From the NCBI RefSeq assembly GCF_947568225.1, contig NZ_CANOOQ010000001.1:2542001-2606000 (forward strand): DNA of 64,000 bases, given 5' to 3'. This DNA comes from Faecalispora anaeroviscerum. Lineage in GTDB: Bacteria > Bacillota > Clostridia > Oscillospirales > Acutalibacteraceae. Under the pieces are notes generated by a model. That model was not told the origin of the DNA and did no database searches. It worked only from the letters and a program-made list of their open reading frames with translations. Position 1 is the stretch's first letter. Every line of letters starts with the position of its first letter. The position numbers were made by a program, and so were the translations under genes. Positions 31,942 to 39,261 of this stretch are shown one piece after another.

Positions 31942-32621
31942 GGTACTTCCCCCTCTCTGAAAAGATTAATCGCGCGCACCTGAAACACGTTTGGGACAGT
32001 TTTCAGCTGCTCGGCGGCCTGCTTCGGAATGGCTTCGTCGGTTTCGATTGTGCAGAGCGCGGTGCCGCCCTTTTGCAGTCGGCTGACCTTCATTACCGCG
32101 ATGTTGATCCTATATTCCGCCAGAACCCCGGTTAGCCTACTGATGACCCCAGGGCGGTCCTGATAGCTTAAAATCAGTGCCGGCGACTGCGCGGTGTAGT
32201 GCGTGGGGAAATCGTCGATCTGCGTAATAATGATCTGTGCGCCGCCGATGGAGGAGCCGATGACCCGGCTGATCAGGTGATCCTGCCGGTAAAAACTGAG
32301 GACGGCTGTGTTTTCGTGCGCTCCTTCCAGCTTCGTTTCGTAAAAATCATACGAAAGGCCGGCTTGCTTTGCCATCTCAAATGCGTTTGGCAGTCGCTCG
32401 TCGTCTTCATAATACCCCAATGCGCCGAACACCAGCGCCCGGTCGGTTCCGTGGCCGCGGTATGTTTTCGCAAAGGAGCCGTGCAGCCCAAACGATACAC
32501 GGTCAAACGGCTCTCCTGCAATGATCCTCGCGACCCGGGCCAGCTTAGCCGCGCCCGCAGTGTGGGAGCTGGAGGAGCCGATCATGATTGGGCCGATCAC
32601 CTCAAAAACACTGAGTTCCAT
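31914..32621 (-). CDS. sdaAB: L-serine dehydratase beta subunit with ACT domain
   Basis: A 235-residue beta subunit. The N-terminal segment VFEVIGPIMIGSSSSHTAGA is the conserved start of this family, and an ACT domain occupies about residues 145-220 (ALILSYQDRPGVISRLTGVL), a place for amino-acid control. ATG 32621 has a purine-rich but weak binding site (GAAAGAGG). It is the upstream gene of sdaAB-sdaAA. Confidence 0.94.
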   Translation of the reverse strand: MELSVFEVIGPIMIGSSSSHTAGAAKLARVARIIAGEPFDRVSFGLHGSFAKTYRGHGTDRALVFGALGYYEDDERLPNAFEMAKQAGLSYDFYETKLEGAHENTAVLSFYRQDHLISRVIGSSIGGAQIIITQIDDFPTHYTAQSPALILSYQDRPGVISRLTGVLAEYRINIAVMKVSRLQKGGTALCTIETDEAIPKQAAEQLKTVPNVFQVRAINLFREGEVPCTVPQKNC

Positions 32622-32759
32622 ATTTTTTGCCTCTTTCGCATGTTTTTTTCGAATTTACCCGACTCAGGAGCGGAATCGTTTTCTCAGGAATTATTGTTTC
32701 CCCAAAAGGAGAGAAATCAATTTTTAATCAATTATATTCGTGTTTTTACCTATCAAATC

Positions 32760-32787
32760 TAAAGTATTACTGTAAAACTACGATAAT
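32760..32787 (+). promoter_or_regulatory. Candidate sigma-28 promoter of the third chemoreceptor
   Basis: TAAAG at 32760-32764 and ACGATAAT at 32780-32787, 16 bases apart, followed by ATAAG exactly as in the promoter at 894-920. If used, it creates a leader of about 240 bases ahead of the receptor. The remainder of 32622-32760 must also hold the minus-strand sdaAB promoter, which I could not define. Confidence 0.5.
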
Positions 32788-32928
32788 ATAAGAAGAATGA
32801 TTTTTAATCTCATAGAATAAATAGAGTTTGCGTTTTCCGGGTTTCGAAGGAATTCTTTTTTCGTCAATCACTGCTTTCTCCAAAAAACAAGGTGAACAGA
32901 GTGGGTCTGACTGAAATGAATCAGGGAC

Positions 32929-32983
32929 GCTGCAAAGCAATCGTAATAACACCTACTGTTATTATAATGCTTTGCGGCTTTTT
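32929..32983 (+). terminator. Terminator-like hairpin in the leader of the third chemoreceptor
   Basis: GCTGCAAAGCA...GTAATAACA pairs with TGTTATTATAATGCTTTGCGGC and is followed by TTTTT. It lies between the candidate promoter and the receptor start codon, so it may act as an attenuator; it could equally end a short upstream transcript. Confidence 0.6.
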
Positions 32984-33037
32984 CTACTTCTTGGTTTGGA
33001 AAAACAGGGGAATATCAGAAAGGCAAGGGGAAACAAT

Positions 33038-34849
33038 TTGAAAAAGCAAATTTTCAGGAAAAAAAAGGAATTGCAGTTAAAGCACAAAATTGTGCGTTTT
33101 GTTGGTATTCTGTTACTTGAAATTGTCGTGGTATTATCCGGGCTGTCCTTTTTCTTTTTAGATGGCGCGTTCGGCGCGGTGAACGATCAGCAAAAAACGG
33201 CGTTTGACAATCAGGCAAAAAATGCGGTGGATACCGTCATCAGCGATTTGCAGGCGAACGAGGAACGACGGAAGACCGGAGAGATCACCGAGCAGCAGGC
33301 GCTCCAGAATGCGCAAACGATCGTGCGCGACACCCGCTACAATAATGGTGAAGGTTATTTGTGGGCGGATGAAAAGAACGGTTTGTGTGCCGTACATATG
33401 AATAAGGATTATGAGGGTCAGATGCGCTACGACGTACAGGATAAGCAGGGGAATTATTATATTCGCAACCTGATTTCCGCCGGCGACAACGGGGGTGGAT
33501 TTACCGAATTCTATTTTACAAAGCCCGGGAAGGATGGCGTCTTTAAAAAGAGAGCATATACGGAGCTGTTTGAACCCTATGGGTGGTATATCAGCACGGG
33601 AAACTATTTTGATGATATTGAGACAAGCATGGCCCATAATCAGCAGGAGCAGCGCAAGGATGGAATGATTCTGGTTGCTGTCAGCATTATTGTGGGAGTG
33701 CTAAACCTGGTCTTTATGCTGCGTTGGGTGGCAAAGCTGACCAAGCCGATCGAGTCAGTTACTGAGCGCTTGGCTCTGCTTTCAGAGGGGGATGTGCATA
33801 CACCGCCAGCCGAGCTTGTGGAAAGCCAGGATGAAACCGGGCGGCTGACCCTTGCCTGCAAAACGCTGATTGAAACAATGGCCGGTATGATTGGGGACGT
33901 AACACAACATCTGGATCACATCTCTAAGGGAGATATGCGCGCCACAGTCAGCCACGATTATATGGGGGATTTTCAGCCGATTGGGGAATCCCTGGCCCTG
34001 ATTTACAGCTCGCTGAATGAAACACTGCGGACGATCAGCCTTTCGGCCGAGCAGGTAAATGCCGGGGCGGATCAGGTTTCTTCCAGCTCCCAGTCGCTGG
34101 CGTCAGGCGCTTCCGAACAGTCCAGCTCTGTGGAGCAATTGGCGGATTCTGTTGAGAAGGTTGAGGCGGCCGCCAATCAGAACGCTGCTGGAGCGCAGGA
34201 GGTATCCGGTCAGGTGGGTCTTGTTACCGAAGACATGAGCCGCACGAAGGAACAGATGAACAAGCTGAACACAGCGATGGAGCAAGTGAAGGAGACCTCT
34301 TCCAAGATTGGGGATATTACGAGCCTGATCGAATCAATCGCACAGCAGACAAACATTCTGGCCCTGAACGCTTCCATCGAGGCGGCCAGAGCCGGTGCGG
34401 CCGGCAAGGGCTTTGCCGTTGTTGCGGCAGAGGTGGGCTCACTTTCCTCTAAGACGGCACAGGCGGTCAAAGAAACCGGCAGCCTGATCGCAAGCGCCAT
34501 TTCGGCCATTTCCGAAGGAGCCAGACTGACGCAGACGGTTTCTGAAATGGTGGATGATAGTGTGGAGAAAACGAATGCGATTTCTGCGGCAGTCAGTGAA
34601 ATAGAAAAGGCTTGCATTGAGCAGGCTCAGGAGATTTCCCGTATTACGCAGGGGTTGGAGCAGATTTCGAGTGTGGTGCAGTCCAACGCGGCTGCGGCGG
34701 AAGAAAGCTCCGCATCGAGTGAAGAACTATCTTCGCAGTCTCAGCTGCTGTATCGCGAGCTGGACAAGTTCCGTTTGTTGAATTCTTCGGGCATGCGCCC
34801 ATCTGATGCGGAAAGAGCGGATTTTGGATACGGCTTTGGGCACGAGTAA
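33038..34849 (+). CDS. Methyl-accepting chemotaxis protein with single-Cache sensor
   Basis: A 603-residue receptor. TTG 33038 is the best start (AAGGGG at 33025-33030, spacing 7); the upstream extension lacks a binding site. A basic N-terminus and membrane span (about 22-45) precede a compact extracellular sCache_2-like domain (about 50-205; GEGYLWADEKNGLCAVHMNK, FEPYGWYISTGNYFDDIE), a second span (about 208-230), HAMP and the signalling coiled coil (QTNILALNASIEAARAGAAG). At the tip the usual EVR is EVG (VVAAEVGSLSS), a deviation from the other two receptors here. sCache domains often bind small carboxylates; the ligand is not predictable. Confidence 0.9.
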   Translation: MKKQIFRKKKELQLKHKIVRFVGILLLEIVVVLSGLSFFFLDGAFGAVNDQQKTAFDNQAKNAVDTVISDLQANEERRKTGEITEQQALQNAQTIVRDTRYNNGEGYLWADEKNGLCAVHMNKDYEGQMRYDVQDKQGNYYIRNLISAGDNGGGFTEFYFTKPGKDGVFKKRAYTELFEPYGWYISTGNYFDDIETSMAHNQQEQRKDGMILVAVSIIVGVLNLVFMLRWVAKLTKPIESVTERLALLSEGDVHTPPAELVESQDETGRLTLACKTLIETMAGMIGDVTQHLDHISKGDMRATVSHDYMGDFQPIGESLALIYSSLNETLRTISLSAEQVNAGADQVSSSSQSLASGASEQSSSVEQLADSVEKVEAAANQNAAGAQEVSGQVGLVTEDMSRTKEQMNKLNTAMEQVKETSSKIGDITSLIESIAQQTNILALNASIEAARAGAAGKGFAVVAAEVGSLSSKTAQAVKETGSLIASAISAISEGARLTQTVSEMVDDSVEKTNAISAAVSEIEKACIEQAQEISRITQGLEQISSVVQSNAAAAEESSASSEELSSQSQLLYRELDKFRLLNSSGMRPSDAERADFGYGFGHE

Positions 34850-34861
34850 ATAAAAACGGGG

Positions 34862-34898
34862 TTTCCCCGGCAGGCGTCGCCTGCCGGGGAAATTGTTT
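34862..34898 (+). terminator. Intrinsic terminator after the third chemoreceptor
   Basis: TTTCCCCGGCAGGC and GCCTGCCGGGGAAA form a 14-bp stem around GTC, followed by TTGTTTT. The minus-strand small ORF ends inside the same tail, so it may serve both directions. Confidence 0.85.
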
Positions 34899-35068
34899 TA
34901 CTTCGGCTCTCCCCAGTGCTCTTTTTCGGCTTGACGCACCAGGACGGAGAGCTGATGAAGCTTTTTGTCCTGCTCCTCCATTTTGAGATACAGCAAAATT
35001 TGGTTTTTTACAATGGCGTTTAGTGTGTGATTAATGAGTCTTAGTTGCAAATTCACTTTCTGTTTCAT
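34898..35068 (-). CDS. Small hypothetical protein, 56 residues
   Basis: An ORF beginning MKQKVNLQLRLINHTL and continuing through a charged, heptad-like helix (MEEQDKKLHQLSVLVRQAEKEHW). ATG 35068 is preceded by AGAAAGGG with spacing of about 9, and the frame ends at the edge of a terminator, so it is probably real. Leucines spaced as in a short coiled coil suggest a small interaction or regulatory protein. It lacks the SQxLD signature of Spo0E-like phosphatases, which share its size. I do not recognise the family. Confidence 0.55.
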   Translation of the reverse strand: MKQKVNLQLRLINHTLNAIVKNQILLYLKMEEQDKKLHQLSVLVRQAEKEHWGEPK

Positions 35069-35193
35069 GCATAATCCCTTTCTCGCCGAATTTTACCAGC
35101 TTTTTCCAAAATTCTCTATTATTGTATCATGAAAAAATAGGATGGAAAATCCATAAAACGACCCTTTTCGCGCAAAATTTTTTTGGATGAAAG

Positions 35194-35239
35194 AAAAAAG
35201 ATGCATCCATCCACAACAAGTGGACGGACACATCTTTTT
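35194..35239 (-). terminator. Terminator of the DUF1538/PII-like operon
   Basis: AAAAAAGATGCATCCATCCAC pairs with GTGGACGGACACATCTTTTT with single mismatches; on the minus strand the stem runs into TTTTTTC. It lies 13 bp after the PII-like stop. Confidence 0.8.
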
Positions 35240-35252
35240 GTTTTTTTATATC

Positions 35253-35588
35253 TTACTCTTTATCGCTTTTTTCTGAAGTAAGACCCACGACCTGATCCAC
35301 CGGCAGGGAAAACACGAATGCGTCTGCGTCTGTTCCGGAACCGTGAGCTTTCATCATAGCCTGCATAATTCCCTTTTTCAGGGATTGATGAGTTAGAATG
35401 AGAATCAGTTCTTTCTCCGGCTTTAAGATCAGGCCGAAAAAAGTTTCTAAATTTTCCAGCCCCGACCCGGTGGCGTGTACCACCGTTCCGCCGGTTGCTC
35501 CAGCCGCTTTGGCATCTTCCATAATTTCGGCGGAAAAACCCTGGTTCGCAATCACCAGTATCATGCTGTGCTCAAATGTTTGCTCCAT
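35253..35588 (-). CDS. PII-like nitrogen-regulatory-type signalling protein
   Basis: A 111-residue protein with a PII fold pattern: MILVIANQGFSAEIMEDAKAAGATGGTVVHATG corresponds to the first beta-alpha-beta unit (read in two parts), and ELILILTHQ to the second strand; the C-terminal VFSLPVDQVVGL resembles the end of PII-like proteins. It lacks the T-loop Tyr uridylylation segment of classical GlnB. It lies 18 bp after a DUF1538 membrane protein with AGGAGG upstream, so it likely senses a nucleotide or ion state and controls that transporter (inference from context). Confidence 0.75.
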   Translation of the reverse strand: MEQTFEHSMILVIANQGFSAEIMEDAKAAGATGGTVVHATGSGLENLETFFGLILKPEKELILILTHQSLKKGIMQAMMKAHGSGTDADAFVFSLPVDQVVGLTSEKSDKE

Positions 35589-35606
35589 GAGAAACCTCCT
35601 ATACAG

Positions 35607-37307
35607 TCAAACGGTATCTTTTTCCGGCAGGGGGGTATCTTCTTTGATTTCGGTTTCAGAGGATGGTTTCGCGTCCGGCCCACGGCCCGCAGAAGCATTT
35701 TCCTCCTCCGGTTCTCCGGCAGCCTCGTTCCGCTCGGGAACGGGTTTTCCGTCCAAATCCGCAGCTCCTTCACCGAGCTGTGGGGCGGCTTGTGCAACGT
35801 CAGTGTCCATGTCGATGATCAGATCATCCGAAGCATCGGCAGCCTGCAGCTCCAGAGAGGCGGCCTTCCCGCTCTTGTACTGGAACAGAATGCCGATCCC
35901 CTGAATTGTGATCAGGGGCAGTGTGGCGATCATGGCAATCATGCCGAATGCATCGGTCATTACATTTCCGCCCAGCGCTTCGCAGACGCCCACGCCGAAC
36001 GGGAGCAGGAACGCTGCGGCCATCGTACCGGCGGCCACTCCACCGGAATCGAATGCGATCGCGGTAAATACCTTGGGGGTAAAGCGCGTCTGCAGCAGGG
36101 CGATGGCATAGCCGGGCAGCAGAAAATACCAGATGTCGATCTGATACATGATTCGGATCATCGAAAGGCATACCGCAAGGCTGACGCCGACGGAAAGCCC
36201 AATCTGCATCACTCGCTGCGAAATCGCGCCGCTGGTGATATCCTCCACCTGCTTGTTCAGAATGTGTACCGCAGGCTCCGCCGCCACGATAAAAAATCCC
36301 AGTAGGGCGGAAAGTGGGAGCAGAATCCAGTTGTGGGAGAATTTTGCGATATGTCCGCCCAAAAAGCGGCCCACGGGCATAAAGCCGACGTTGACGCCCG
36401 TCAGAAAGATCGACAGGCCCAGTATGGTATAGAGAATACCCACCAGTATTTTGATCAGCTTTGTGCGCGAAAGTCGCAGTCGCAGTATCTGCAGCAGGAT
36501 AAAAATGGTCAAAATCGGCAGCAGTACGGCAATCACCTCTTCGAGGGAGGCGATAAACTGTGTAGCGTATAGCAACGGGATCTGCGAAAGACTGTCCAGC
36601 TCCGCCGGTGACTCAAACGCAAAGCCGGAGGAGGAGGAATCATAAAAAAAGCCCATAATCAGTACGGCGAGAATTGGGCCGATGGAGCAAAGCGCACACA
36701 GGCCGAAGCTGTCTTCTTCGCTGTTCTTTCCAGAAAGGACGGTGGAAACACCCATGCCGAGTGCCAGAATAAATGGCACTGTGATGGGGCCGGTGGTTAC
36801 GCCGCCGGAATCAAAGGCCACTGCCAAAAAATCGGGAGAGATCATTCCCGCAATCAGAAAAACCAGCAGGTACGAAGCAATAAATAAGTGTGCCAAATTG
36901 ATCTGGAACACAATGCGCAGCAGTGCCAGCAGCAGAAAGAACCCCGCACCAAGGGCAACCGCTCCCACCAGAACCTGGTCGGGTACGGCAGGTACCTGCT
37001 TTGTCAGCACCTGCAGGTCGGGCTCCGCGATCGTGACGACCACACCGATCAAAAAGCCGCCGCCCGCGATCCAGCCGATTTTTTTGGACCGCGTCAGCTC
37101 TGAGCCTATGGCCTCGCCCATGGGAATCATCGCCATGTCTGAGCCAAGAGTAAAGATACTCAGGCCAATCACCAAAAGCACCGCACCGGCCAGAAATAAA
37201 GCTACGGTGGTTAAGGGCAGTATAAATGAGAAGGCAAGAACTATGGCGCAGATCGGCAGAACGGACTGGGTGGATTCTTTTAGTGAGTCAATTAAAATGT
37301 CTCTCAT
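35607..37307 (-). CDS. DUF1538 membrane protein with two fused repeat halves
   Basis: A 566-residue polytopic protein made of two homologous halves: each has a PMGEAIGSELTRSKK/PVGRFLGGHIAKFSHN-type segment, an AEPDLQVLTKQV/AEPAVHILNKQV segment and a VAFDSGGVTTGPITVPF/IAFDSGGVAAGTMAAAF segment (about residues 50-190 and 300-470). The C-terminal ~95 residues are acidic, Pro- and Glu-rich and presumably cytoplasmic. DUF1538 proteins in some halophiles have been reported as Na+/H+ antiporters; here I infer only an ion or small-solute transporter. It is co-transcribed with a PII-like gene. Confidence 0.82.
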   Translation of the reverse strand: MRDILIDSLKESTQSVLPICAIVLAFSFILPLTTVALFLAGAVLLVIGLSIFTLGSDMAMIPMGEAIGSELTRSKKIGWIAGGGFLIGVVVTIAEPDLQVLTKQVPAVPDQVLVGAVALGAGFFLLLALLRIVFQINLAHLFIASYLLVFLIAGMISPDFLAVAFDSGGVTTGPITVPFILALGMGVSTVLSGKNSEEDSFGLCALCSIGPILAVLIMGFFYDSSSSGFAFESPAELDSLSQIPLLYATQFIASLEEVIAVLLPILTIFILLQILRLRLSRTKLIKILVGILYTILGLSIFLTGVNVGFMPVGRFLGGHIAKFSHNWILLPLSALLGFFIVAAEPAVHILNKQVEDITSGAISQRVMQIGLSVGVSLAVCLSMIRIMYQIDIWYFLLPGYAIALLQTRFTPKVFTAIAFDSGGVAAGTMAAAFLLPFGVGVCEALGGNVMTDAFGMIAMIATLPLITIQGIGILFQYKSGKAASLELQAADASDDLIIDMDTDVAQAAPQLGEGAADLDGKPVPERNEAAGEPEEENASAGRGPDAKPSSETEIKEDTPLPEKDTV

Positions 37308-37522
37308 TCCTTACTTCCTTTCGCATCTATCTTCGGATGGGGTCTTAGCGGCCGCCGGCGAAAGAAAGGGGGTCGGCAGGCGTCTGGCACTGATAAGACC
37401 GATCCGGAATCTCTAAAAATGGTTAGGTTACTTAACTAGTATAACATAGATCGCAGGGGGAGAAAAGGCTTTCTTTCCCGAATTTCCCCAAAAATGGCAG
37501 ACTGCTGGGGTGAATCAGGGCA

Positions 37523-37565
37523 GAAAAAATCCCCTGCCTACCCGTAAAACGGGGCAGAACAGGGG
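37523..37565 (-). terminator. Terminator of the flippase-like gene
   Basis: On the minus strand CCCCTGTTCTGCCCCG and CGGGTAGGCAGGGG form an imperfect stem followed by ATTTTTTC. Confidence 0.75.
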
Positions 37566-37589
37566 AGGGTGCTTCTGTTTTCAGGGAAG

Positions 37590-38642
37590 TCACATCCAGT
37601 TTTTTTTCGCGGCCACCCAAGTGGTCAGGTAGCCAAACACGATGCTGCTGTAATACGCGAGAATGCGCCACAGAAGAATCGCGGGGAAAATCGCAGAGCC
37701 GAACATGTCGTGGAAGAACAGGTAAAACCCGCCCTCCGCACCGCCGGAGGAACCCGGCAGGGGAACAAATGCCGCGGCCATCACAACAAAGGTATCCGCC
37801 GCCATCATGGTGTAGAAGGGAGCGCCGTGCAGGTTAAAGCTGCGGTGAATCAGGTAAGGAATAATGCTCGCGCAGGTGATCTGCACCAGCGTCAGCAGGC
37901 CTGCTTTCACATAAAGCGTGGTAGAACGGCCCATCAGCGCCGCGCCGTCGTGGAACTTATACAGCTGACTGCGAATTTTGCGGTACAAGCGCTTCGGGTG
38001 GCGGCACCACTTCATGTGCAGCAGAATAGCCATGAGAAAACGCAGCAGCTTTTGCGTGAGGCGGGTGTTAAACATCACGATCAAAATTACGCTGATAATT
38101 GTCATGTTGATGACCAGCGTCAGGAGAATGACAAGGGCAATATTGTCAAGTACAGCTTGAAAGTACGAAAATTCCGTCGCAATAAAGAACAGGCTGTACA
38201 CCATCATAACGATCTGATAAATCAGAGATTTCAGCGCGATGACTGCGCTGGAGGCTCCCGCGCTCATCCCCATTTTATCCATCGTGTAAATTTCCATCGG
38301 CTCACCGGCGGAAAAGGGAGTCAGCGCGCTGTACAGAAAGCCGATCATCCCAACGGTAAAGGATTTGCGGAAGGACCAAGAAGGATCCAGATGACGGCAC
38401 AGCAGATAGAGAACGTAACCTTCAATCGCGTAGCGGGCCAGCACAGCAAGCAGCGCAATCCCCAGCCACCGAAGGCGAATATTCTTTGAAATATGGAGCA
38501 GGGTCTCCACACCGTCGGTTGTAAACAGAAAGTAGAGAATGACGCCGATGGAAAGGAACAGAGTAATGGTGGTAAACCATTTTTTTTGTTTTTCTTTCTT
38601 AGGGTCTTCAGATTTTTTGAAATTGGAAGACGAGCCTTGCAT
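37590..38642 (-). CDS. Flippase-like membrane protein (lysylphosphatidylglycerol synthase TM region / UPF0104)
   Basis: A 350-residue protein with about eight membrane spans, of the AglD/MprF N-terminal-like family. Conserved pieces are LTPFSAGEPMEIYTMDKMGM, FVPLPGSSGGAEGGFYLFF and the C-terminal LWRILAYYSSIVFGYL. There is no MprF synthase domain. I start at ATG 38642, preceded by GGGGGATGG; the frame stays open 61 residues further without family features. Members move lipids or lipid-linked intermediates across the membrane; the substrate here is unknown. Confidence 0.82.
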   Translation of the reverse strand: MQGSSSNFKKSEDPKKEKQKKWFTTITLFLSIGVILYFLFTTDGVETLLHISKNIRLRWLGIALLAVLARYAIEGYVLYLLCRHLDPSWSFRKSFTVGMIGFLYSALTPFSAGEPMEIYTMDKMGMSAGASSAVIALKSLIYQIVMMVYSLFFIATEFSYFQAVLDNIALVILLTLVINMTIISVILIVMFNTRLTQKLLRFLMAILLHMKWCRHPKRLYRKIRSQLYKFHDGAALMGRSTTLYVKAGLLTLVQITCASIIPYLIHRSFNLHGAPFYTMMAADTFVVMAAAFVPLPGSSGGAEGGFYLFFHDMFGSAIFPAILLWRILAYYSSIVFGYLTTWVAAKKNWM

Positions 38643-38754
38643 CCTTCCATCCCCCTTTCCCGCTTGGTTTAGCCCGGGCGTACCTACGCCGCAGCGGCTT
38701 GGCAGGCGTTCAGTGGTAGTTTGCTTTTGCAGTCTTTCCGTCCAAAACATTCCC

Positions 38755-38783
38755 ATTATATCATCAATTATAAAACAAGCCAA
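38755..38783 (-). promoter_or_regulatory. Candidate promoter of the flippase-like gene
   Basis: On the minus strand TTGGCT (plus 38778-38783), 17 bases, TATAAT (plus 38755-38760), about 110 bp before the chosen start. Confidence 0.5.
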
Positions 38784-38872
38784 TAAAAATTCACCCGCGT
38801 GGTCGAAACCACCAGGCTGATCCATCCTTGTTTTCCGGGCATTGATAGCGTTATTTCGCTTTCGCCATGGGG

Positions 38873-39130
38873 TTTATTATATCATAAATCATCAAATAAG
38901 CTTACCAAAACCGGCTAAGGCTTTGAATTAACAGATTGATGATTCCATGCTCTCTCAGCCGCCAAAAGCTTTGCTTCGGCCTGCGGCGTGAGGTTATTAT
39001 ATCATAAATCCTCAAACCGGTTTAGAATCATTCCCATCATAGTTGCGCAATTGCATTGCTGATGATTCAATGCTCTCTCAGCCGCCAAAAGCTTTGCTTT
39101 TGCGTGCGGCGTGAGGTTATTATATCCTAA
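38873..39130. repeat. Tandem 123-bp repeats with palindromic core
   Basis: Two copies of a conserved core start at 38938 and 39061. Each reads GATGATTC(C/A)ATGCTCTCTCAG, then GCCGCCAAAAGCTTTGCTT, about five variable bases, TGCGGCGTGAGG and TTATTATATC. The flank TTATTATATCATAAATC occurs three times at the same period (38874, 38994, 39117 approximately). GCCGC/GCGGC extended by CTCTCA/GTGAGG makes each core fold into an imperfect hairpin. No coding capacity is evident in 38643-39261 apart from the promoter and terminator described. Confidence 0.75.
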
Positions 39131-39197
39131 TTATTACAGAAAATAAAGTTTTTTCCTTTTTATGACCGCAGAAGCGGGATTTTTGCTCGAAAAAGAC

Positions 39198-39245
39198 AAA
39201 AAACCACAGACTGCGGCTCTGCTTTTAGAGAGCCGCAATCTGTGG
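39198..39245 (-). terminator. Terminator of the Zn/Cd ATPase operon
   Basis: CCACAGATTGCGGCTCT and AGAGCCGCAGTCTGTGG pair with one mismatch on the minus strand and are followed by TTTTTTG. Confidence 0.88.
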
Positions 39246-39261
39246 CTGAAAATCGCATCGT

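Noticed and set aside
32880..32945. c-di-GMP-I (GEMM) riboswitch call for the leader of the third chemoreceptor
   Set aside because: Only a GGGACGC..CAAAGC-like piece is present, interrupted by two bases; the other conserved segments were not found, so it is left as a finding to test, not a feature.
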